NCBI RefSeq assembly: GCF_039545035.1
Contig: NZ_BAABRO010000004.1
Span: forward strand, 62,001 to 126,000
Direction of reading: 5' to 3'
DNA from: Novipirellula caenicola
GTDB taxonomy: Bacteria > Planctomycetota > Planctomycetia > Pirellulales > Pirellulaceae
DNA length: 64,000 nt
A program made the position numbers and the translations under genes. Shown piece after piece: positions 58,485 through 64,000 of the stretch. Within the stretch, counting starts at the first letter, position 1. Each line of letters opens with the position of its first letter. The notes beneath the pieces were generated by a model. It saw only the letters and a program-made list of their open reading frames with translations. It did not search any database and was not told the DNA's origin.

Positions 58485-59366
58485 CTAAACGTCCGTCACA
58501 GAGCGGGAAGGTTTGCGAGATCGTTCGCCGGAGGGGCGAAAATGAGGACGCGGCACCGACGGATGTTCCAGTGGCATTTCCGTTTGCTCGGCCATTGCAG
58601 CCCGCTGCAGCGGACTCTTCGCAGCGGCATCCAAATCCCCCAAATATTCTTCGCGCACCTTGGGGTGCTCTTTGACTTCGTCTGGGCTTCCGTCGATCAA
58701 CACTTGGCCTTGATAGATCACATAACAGCGATCGACGGTGCCGAGAATCTCGCGTGCGGCGTGATCGGTAATCAGCACGCTGATCCCGCTATCACGCAGC
58801 TGCTTGATCACACTTTGAATCGACTGGACCGTGACCGGGTCGATCCCCGCGAACGGTTCATCGAGCATCACGATCTTGGGATCGGAAACCAAGCAGCGCG
58901 CAATTTCCAAACGGCGTCGCTCTCCGCCGCTCAGCCCCGCAGCACGGCTTTTGCGAATATGGGTGATATTGAATTCTTCGAGCAATTGTTGCGTGCGATG
59001 TTTTCGGGCCGCACGATCCATCCCTAACAATTCTAACAGCGCCGAGATGTTTTGTTCGACCGAAAGCTTTTTGAAGACGCTGGGTTCCTGAGGCAAATAT
59101 CCCATATGGCCGTCCCGTGCCCGGCGGAACATCGGCCAATCGGTGACGTCGGTGCCATCAAGAAAAACGCTGCCGCGATCGGGCTGGACCATGCCGCAAA
59201 TCATACGGAAACTGGTGGATTTCCCCGCCCCATTTGGACCGAGCAGTCCGACAATTTCGGCCTTGTCCACGTGCAGATTGACGCCGTCAACGACGCGGCG
59301 ACGCCCATAGGTCTTCTGCAAATCGACGGCCTGCAGAATCGGTCGATCTTCGGAAATTGCATCCAT
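58485..59366 (-). CDS. lptB: LPS export ABC transporter ATP-binding protein
   Basis: 293 residues. Walker A is GPNGAGKST (43-51), the ABC signature [13 protein letters not shown], and Walker [14 protein letters not shown]. The DEPFAGIDP form is typical of LptB. It powers lipopolysaccharide transport to the outer membrane with LptF/LptG, which are not in the window. The C-terminal ~45 residues form a basic, Pro/Arg-rich extension beyond the usual end. The signal peptidase gene lies upstream on the same strand. Confidence 0.88.
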   Translation of the reverse strand: MDAISEDRPILQAVDLQKTYGRRRVVDGVNLHVDKAEIVGLLGPNGAGKSTSFRMICGMVQPDRGSVFLDGTDVTDWPMFRRARDGHMGYLPQEPSVFKKLSVEQNISALLELLGMDRAARKHRTQQLLEEFNITHIRKSRAAGLSGGERRRLEIARCLVSDPKIVMLDEPFAGIDPVTVQSIQSVIKQLRDSGISVLITDHAAREILGTVDRCYVIYQGQVLIDGSPDEVKEHPKVREEYLGDLDAAAKSPLQRAAMAEQTEMPLEHPSVPRPHFRPSGERSRKPSRSVTDV

Positions 59367-59411
59367 GCTGTTTCGGCTTTCAGGAAAGGAGGGTGTGCGG
59401 AGAACGTCAAT

Positions 59412-61475
59412 CTAACGGATCAACTTCATGCGTCGGAAATTCGGAGTGAAGGGAACCGGTTGATTCCATGAATGCGGCCAAAACACCAACAGTGCCTTGC
59501 CCACCAACAAATCACGAGGAACAAAGTCCGCGCGGGCCCATGCATCTGCTTCGGCGGTCATCCCCGGACGCAACTTCGTGCCAGCCCAACAACGGGCATC
59601 CAAACTTTCGGGGCTGTTGTCGCCCATTGGGAAAAACTGATCTTCTTCGAGACGAAAACTGACACTGCGTCGCGTCTGCCAACCTTCGAAATCGGACCAC
59701 TGCTCGGGGTCAGCCATCACCTGTTGAAACTCAGCCATCAACCGTCGCATCAATTCTTGATTGCGAAAACTGAAACGCCCGCTGCTCAGATCGCCCAGCT
59801 CTTCGATTTCATAGTCATACATGCCGGCATCGGAGGCCTTGGTGGCGATATAATATTTGTCACGCTCGATACGCAATTGATGAACCGTGCTGGTTCCCCC
59901 ACGCACCCCGACGCCCACCGGTGCCGCGTCAAGCGGTTTTCCGGCGCTGACGTAGTAGGGATGATTCTCGGCATCCGACAGAAATTGACGCGAATCATAG
60001 GTCGTGGGCGCGTCAAATTCGACCACCGAATCATCCACCCATAACACGATTTGGTCATCGCAATTACTGAACCGCACTCGGTGCCGCGAACCCGCCGTGA
60101 ATGCCGTTTGTGCGGTGGGATGCAAATTGCGTTTTTCGCCGATGGCGGTGAACGCACGCGAGTCATCCTCACCAATGCTCAGCACCGCAACGCCGGTCGT
60201 CAGATCGATCGTACAGCGATAGGGAATGCCGGCTTCCACGATCTCAAAAACGACCTCCTTGCTGTCGGCCGACGTTTCCACGTCCGTTTCGAGAATCAGA
60301 TCGCCCACCCAGTGGACGCCATCGCGAGACAGATCGGCCGATCCATACGTCGCGCGTCCTTCGAACTGCTCGGGTCCCTTGCCGGATTCGTAAGAGGGGC
60401 TAAACGTGCCCGACGAATAACCGCCATTGAGCATCCGTGCAATGCGTGAAAACCAGCCCGACCGCGTGGGCAACAACGTGGGACGTTCGTCATACACGTA
60501 ATCCGCATCGACGGTGACGTAGGAACCGTAGGCATAGAAGTCGGTGATCAGGCGACTCGAATAGGGATCAACGTCCGACAACGACAATCCCTTGGACGCA
60601 CGATCCCATTGCTGTTCATCGGGCCAACGATGGTAATAACGAAGCCAATGCAGCCGAGCCGCCGCTTCGGTGGGAAGCGACGCAGTCAACCCTTCGGCGT
60701 CCCGTTTGACCTGCCACGAATCGGTCGGCGGTGATGTCGCGCCGTCGGTCCACGGTTGCCAGCGGCTTGGATAGTTTGCCGCGATCAGATCCGGAGATTG
60801 AAATGCGGTGTCATAAACCAATTGACTCATCGCCAACAGTTTGTCGGCCGGTTTGCGAATGATTTGGTCACTGCCATCTTGTTCGGCAATGGGTTGTCGA
60901 TAAACATCGCCGTGATGGATTCTCAGCGTTTCGCCCGGCAAACCGACCAAGCGTTTGATGTAATTCTGCTTGGGGTTTCCCGGAAATTTGAAAACGATCA
61001 CATCCCAACGCTCCGGTTCGCTTAGTGTGTAAGCAAACTTGCTGACCAAGATTCGGTCGCCATTGAACGTGGCGTCATCCGATTCGCCCGCCAAATCCAA
61101 CGGATTGACGTGCCGGCAATTTGGACAAATCCCCGCCACAACGACCTCGTCGGTCGAAGCTCCGCGACGCTCTAAACTAGCACCGACTTGGAACAGATTC
61201 CCACAGCGGTCGCAGGTTTGGTCCTTATGGGCCCCCATCAAGGTCGGAGCCATCGATCCGGTCGGAATCACGAACGCTTCGGCCAAGAACGCTCGAAACA
61301 GTAATGCCAAAATAAATGCGACCACAAACGCTTCGACCGTTTCGCGTTGGCCCGCCATACGAAACGATTCGGCGCGGATTTCCGCAGGATCACGCGTGTC
61401 CGGCTTCGCAGCGGATGGGGTTTCCGAGGCGGATTCGGTTCCCGAAGACGGGGCTTTCTTGCTTTTTGATTTCAT
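59412..61475 (-). CDS. lepB: Signal peptidase I with large insertion
   Basis: 687 residues from the ATG at 61475; most signal peptidases I have 200-330. One membrane helix (VEAFVVAFILALLFRAF) precedes the catalytic S74 (PTGSMAPTL). A small zinc ribbon, CDRCG and CPNCRH (residues 88-122), comes next, then the catalytic K174 (NYIKRLVGLPGE). About 400 residues are inserted before the final conserved box GDNSPES (618-624). Part of the insert (LILETDVETSADSKEVVFEI) looks like a laminin-G or DUF1080-type beta sandwich. It removes signal peptides at the inner membrane. Confidence 0.87.
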   Translation of the reverse strand: MKSKSKKAPSSGTESASETPSAAKPDTRDPAEIRAESFRMAGQRETVEAFVVAFILALLFRAFLAEAFVIPTGSMAPTLMGAHKDQTCDRCGNLFQVGASLERRGASTDEVVVAGICPNCRHVNPLDLAGESDDATFNGDRILVSKFAYTLSEPERWDVIVFKFPGNPKQNYIKRLVGLPGETLRIHHGDVYRQPIAEQDGSDQIIRKPADKLLAMSQLVYDTAFQSPDLIAANYPSRWQPWTDGATSPPTDSWQVKRDAEGLTASLPTEAAARLHWLRYYHRWPDEQQWDRASKGLSLSDVDPYSSRLITDFYAYGSYVTVDADYVYDERPTLLPTRSGWFSRIARMLNGGYSSGTFSPSYESGKGPEQFEGRATYGSADLSRDGVHWVGDLILETDVETSADSKEVVFEIVEAGIPYRCTIDLTTGVAVLSIGEDDSRAFTAIGEKRNLHPTAQTAFTAGSRHRVRFSNCDDQIVLWVDDSVVEFDAPTTYDSRQFLSDAENHPYYVSAGKPLDAAPVGVGVRGGTSTVHQLRIERDKYYIATKASDAGMYDYEIEELGDLSSGRFSFRNQELMRRLMAEFQQVMADPEQWSDFEGWQTRRSVSFRLEEDQFFPMGDNSPESLDARCWAGTKLRPGMTAEADAWARADFVPRDLLVGKALLVFWPHSWNQPVPFTPNFRRMKLIR

Positions 61476-61854
61476 CAATGATTTACAACAGAGAGTCACA
61501 ACGGAATCGGGAACAGGCCCAATCATTGTGGAAAATTGCCAGGCTTTGGCATAGTAGCGGTTTTACGAGAGCTGCGGAACTTCGATTTCATTCGCGGATC
61601 AGGCGACCTTTCTTGGCAGTCCGCTCGAATTTTACAGCCAACCTTTTTGTGGCTTTCCGGCGGAAACGCCACTTTCGCCACTTGGCTGACTCGAAAAACG
61701 CTTGGCCTCAACCTGCCCACCCGCTCGCTGGCAACGGGAAAACCTTCGGTCCCGATCGGGGTGGCGCGGTTTCACAATGCACAAAAACGCCAATTGCTCT
61801 AGAATAACGAGGCAATCTTAAAGCCGTGCTTGTCATCGTTTTCCGGAGAATCGC
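61476..61854. other. Gene-free interval between lepB and the repeat-protein gene
   Basis: About 380 bp between divergent genes, with no convincing frame and no repeat noted. Promoters of both genes are expected. Confidence 0.35.
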
Positions 61855-63765
61855 ATGCGTTTCTGCATGATCCCAACCTCAGCTCGCCCCCATTTGGGTG
61901 TTTTTTTGACATCGCTGGTGTTGCTTGCATTATCCCCCAGCGTCAGTTTGGGGGAATCGGGAGACGATCCGTCGCAAACCTCCCAAACCGAGAACAGCCA
62001 CGCGGCGGTCGACCGGCTGATCGAACAATTGGGCAGCGAAACCTACGCGACCCGCGTTCGAGCACGCGAAGCGCTCGCCCGTTTGGGATTACAAGCGTTC
62101 GACGAATTGCACATTGCGCAATACCATCCCGACAACGAAATTGCGATGACCGCCCGTCACTTGGTCAGCAGTTTGTTGGTCAGTTGGTCCAAGCCAAGCG
62201 ATCCCGACGAAGTGCGAGAGATCCTGCATGAATACGGTGCACAGAGCGTCGACGAACGACGCAGCCGGATTGTCCGTTTGTCGGAATTGCCCGATCGTGC
62301 CGGGCTGCGGGCGTTGGTTCGGCTGACTCGCTTTGAAACCTCGCTCGACCTCAGCCGGGTGGCGGCGTTGGCGATCATGCAGCAAAACTCGTCTGATGTG
62401 GCGGATCTACGAAAACAAGAGGCCCAGCAGATTCGCGAAGGACTCGGCCACAGCGAACGAGCCGCAGCGACTTGGTTGAGTGCGTACGCCGACGATCTGC
62501 AAAACGGCAGCTACGATGCCGAGCGATGGAGCGAACTTGTCGGCGAGCAGCGACGCCAATTGGACACCGCGTCGAATCAACAAACCACACGTGATTCCGT
62601 CCTCGAACTTGTCCGCGTCTGTGTCCGGCATGCATGGTTAAGCGACAAGTTCGATGACGCGCTCGCGCTTGCCAAAACCAATCTTGATTTGATCCCGCCC
62701 ACCACACGGGATCTCACCGAGGCATGTCGTTGGGCCATCGAAAACGGCTTGCACCCGATCGTCATCGAACTGCAGAAACGTCACCGGCAAATGTTCGATG
62801 CTCAGCCGATGCTGCTGTACTCTGCGGCGGAAGCAATCAAAGCCGAAGGGGATCACGGGCAAGCACAGTTGCTCGCGGACCAAGCGATGGAAATCCGACC
62901 CTTTCCAAGCGACGCGGAAGAACGGGAAACGATCTCGCCAAACGAACTCGAAGAAATCGCACAAACGCATCGCGAGATCGCTCAAGAATTGCAGAAACGT
63001 GGACTGTATGAATGGGCCGAACGGGAATATCGCGCCATCATTGACCATTTGGAAATGGACGCTTCGCCGTCGGTCAGCGCCCGAGATCTGCTGGCCAGCA
63101 TGTTGGCCGACTTGGAACGACACCACGATGTGGTGGAATTGTTAACGCCGCTGATCGACCGAATCGAGAGCGATGACCAGCTAAAAAACCGGTTGAACGC
63201 ATTGCGGTTTTCTTATGACGATATGCGTAGCGATATCCAGTGGCACGCGGGGCTACTAAAGGTCAAGCAAGGAGATATCGAAGCGGCCAAACCGCTGCTC
63301 GTCAAAGCGTTTCGGCTGAGACCCGAAAATATTGATATCCTGATCTCGATGTTCCGGCTCGATCAAAACGATCCCAATTGGAGCGAGACGGTCGATTTGT
63401 TGCTAACCCAAAACATTCAACGCGCAAAACAAGAGATTGCCAGTATCGAGGTGATGATGAAGCAGCAGGCTCGGTTTCAACCACGTGGTTACGAGCTGGC
63501 TCAGGCCTTGAATCAATATGCGTGGCTGGTTAGCAACACCAAGGGTGACTACGAACAAGCCCTCCGGTTCAGTCAAAAATCGATTGAGCTACTGCCAAAC
63601 GATTCGGCGCTGCTCGATACCTGCGCACGATGCTATTTCGCGGTGGGCGATTACAAAAATGCGGTAATAACGCAGCGAAAAGCGGTTCGTTTGACACCGC
63701 ATTCGCCCCCGATGATCCGCCAATTGAACGAGTTCGAAGCGAAACTCGCAGCCGAGACTCCTTAG
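61855..63765 (+). CDS. Exported TPR/HEAT-like repeat protein
   Basis: 636 residues. The signal peptide (LGVFLTSLVLLALSPSVSLG) ends near residue 33. Residues 45-180 have HEAT-like helical pairs (RVRAREALARLGLQAFDEL). The rest has TPR-like repeats: KRGLYEWAEREYRAIIDHLE, then IEAAKPLLVKAFRLRPENID and DYKNAVITQRKAVRLTP. It probably acts as a protein-binding scaffold in the envelope. No catalytic motif was seen. Its partner is unknown. Confidence 0.75.
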   Translation: MRFCMIPTSARPHLGVFLTSLVLLALSPSVSLGESGDDPSQTSQTENSHAAVDRLIEQLGSETYATRVRAREALARLGLQAFDELHIAQYHPDNEIAMTARHLVSSLLVSWSKPSDPDEVREILHEYGAQSVDERRSRIVRLSELPDRAGLRALVRLTRFETSLDLSRVAALAIMQQNSSDVADLRKQEAQQIREGLGHSERAAATWLSAYADDLQNGSYDAERWSELVGEQRRQLDTASNQQTTRDSVLELVRVCVRHAWLSDKFDDALALAKTNLDLIPPTTRDLTEACRWAIENGLHPIVIELQKRHRQMFDAQPMLLYSAAEAIKAEGDHGQAQLLADQAMEIRPFPSDAEERETISPNELEEIAQTHREIAQELQKRGLYEWAEREYRAIIDHLEMDASPSVSARDLLASMLADLERHHDVVELLTPLIDRIESDDQLKNRLNALRFSYDDMRSDIQWHAGLLKVKQGDIEAAKPLLVKAFRLRPENIDILISMFRLDQNDPNWSETVDLLLTQNIQRAKQEIASIEVMMKQQARFQPRGYELAQALNQYAWLVSNTKGDYEQALRFSQKSIELLPNDSALLDTCARCYFAVGDYKNAVITQRKAVRLTPHSPPMIRQLNEFEAKLAAETP

Positions 63766-64000
63766 CAGGCGTGGTTTAGCGTCTGGATAAAAACTCGACC
63801 AAACGGTCTCGATCGTAGCGGCATGCCCCAATCCCACGCTTTCTCGCATACAAGCGGTGGGGACATTCGATCGTATTTTCGCGGCGGACGCTCGGTCCGT
63901 TGACGTTCCGTCATCTCGCGGACATTCGTTGCTTTCCTTACAACCGTTGCAATCGACGAGGTATTCCCCCTCCCCTGGCGTGGTTTGCCTCATTGTTACA
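63766..64000. other. Window end without a called gene
   Basis: A minus-strand frame (63589-63993) overlaps the end of the repeat-protein gene and has shadow-like composition. Nothing else is visible before the window ends. Confidence 0.35.

Noticed and set aside
63589-63993. 134-codon minus-strand frame at the window end
   Set aside because: Overlaps the 3' end of the repeat-protein gene and has shadow composition; no domain seen.
1-64000. CRISPR array
   Set aside because: No regularly spaced short direct repeats with unique spacers were found; the repeats seen are single hairpins, attC-like sites or two-copy direct repeats.
1-64000. tRNA or rRNA genes
   Set aside because: TTCGA-type strings occur only inside genes or without cloverleaf partners; no rRNA-like stretch was recognised.

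Overview
ORGANISM. The window reads as chromosomal DNA of a planctomycete close to Rhodopirellula/Pirellulales. The basis is gene content: a DUF1549/DUF1553 cytochrome-type protein paired with a DUF1501 protein, a DUF1559 prepilin-like protein paired with a small regulatory-fold lipoprotein, a large signal peptidase I, a YyaL/SSP411-type thioredoxin protein, many Tat-type signal peptides and long intergenic gaps. Long antisense reading frames cover rpoB, rpoC and speA; these are shadows of codon bias. LAYOUT. 0.1-6.5 kb: a YacG-like zinc protein, two secreted proteins of unknown role (one a retropepsin-fold protease), nucleoside diphosphate kinase, a small lipoprotein, a two-PDZ protein and a GNAT acetyltransferase. 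6.5-10.6 kb: dnaA preceded by a 600-bp gap holding three DnaA-box-like 9-mers with starts 11 bp apart, then dnaB. 10.6-14.2 kb: the accessory part of the window. It holds a truncated tyrosine recombinase (integrase) fragment, small ORFs each followed at or just after the stop codon by related attC-like repeats, one small gene with an in-frame stop, and two ~270-bp direct repeats. I read this as a decayed integron-like cassette array. 14.2-18.7 kb: an RraB-like protein, arginine decarboxylase (speA), an IscA/ErpA protein and a DegT-type aminotransferase. 19-25 kb: the cytochrome/DUF1501 pair and the DUF1559/lipoprotein pair. 25.9-28.4 kb: an exopolysaccharide Wzz/BY-kinase fusion. 28.5-36.9 kb: rpoC and rpoB. 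38-48 kb: a deoxyhypusine-synthase-like protein, a Gfo/Idh/MocA oxidoreductase, a PncC/CinA-C amidase, a pteridine-reductase-like SDR, a DUF362 protein translationally coupled to an alpha/alpha-toroid-like protein, a UbiD-family decarboxylase and leucyl aminopeptidase. 48-53.8 kb: a partial Tad/Flp pilus locus (flp, prepilin peptidase, cpaB, secretin, cpaE) without the motor ATPase or platform genes. 54-64 kb: an HPt protein, a zinc-ribbon membrane protein, a YyaL-type protein, lptB, signal peptidase I with a large inserted domain, and a TPR-like repeat protein. HOW THEY FIT. Replication initiation (dnaA, dnaB) and transcription (rpoBC) sit in the core. Envelope functions recur through the window: LptB, signal peptidase, secretin and Tad pilus, exopolysaccharide kinase. 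speA and the deoxyhypusine-synthase-like gene suggest polyamine metabolism, although they are 22 kb apart. No rRNA, tRNA, CRISPR array or intact transposase was seen.
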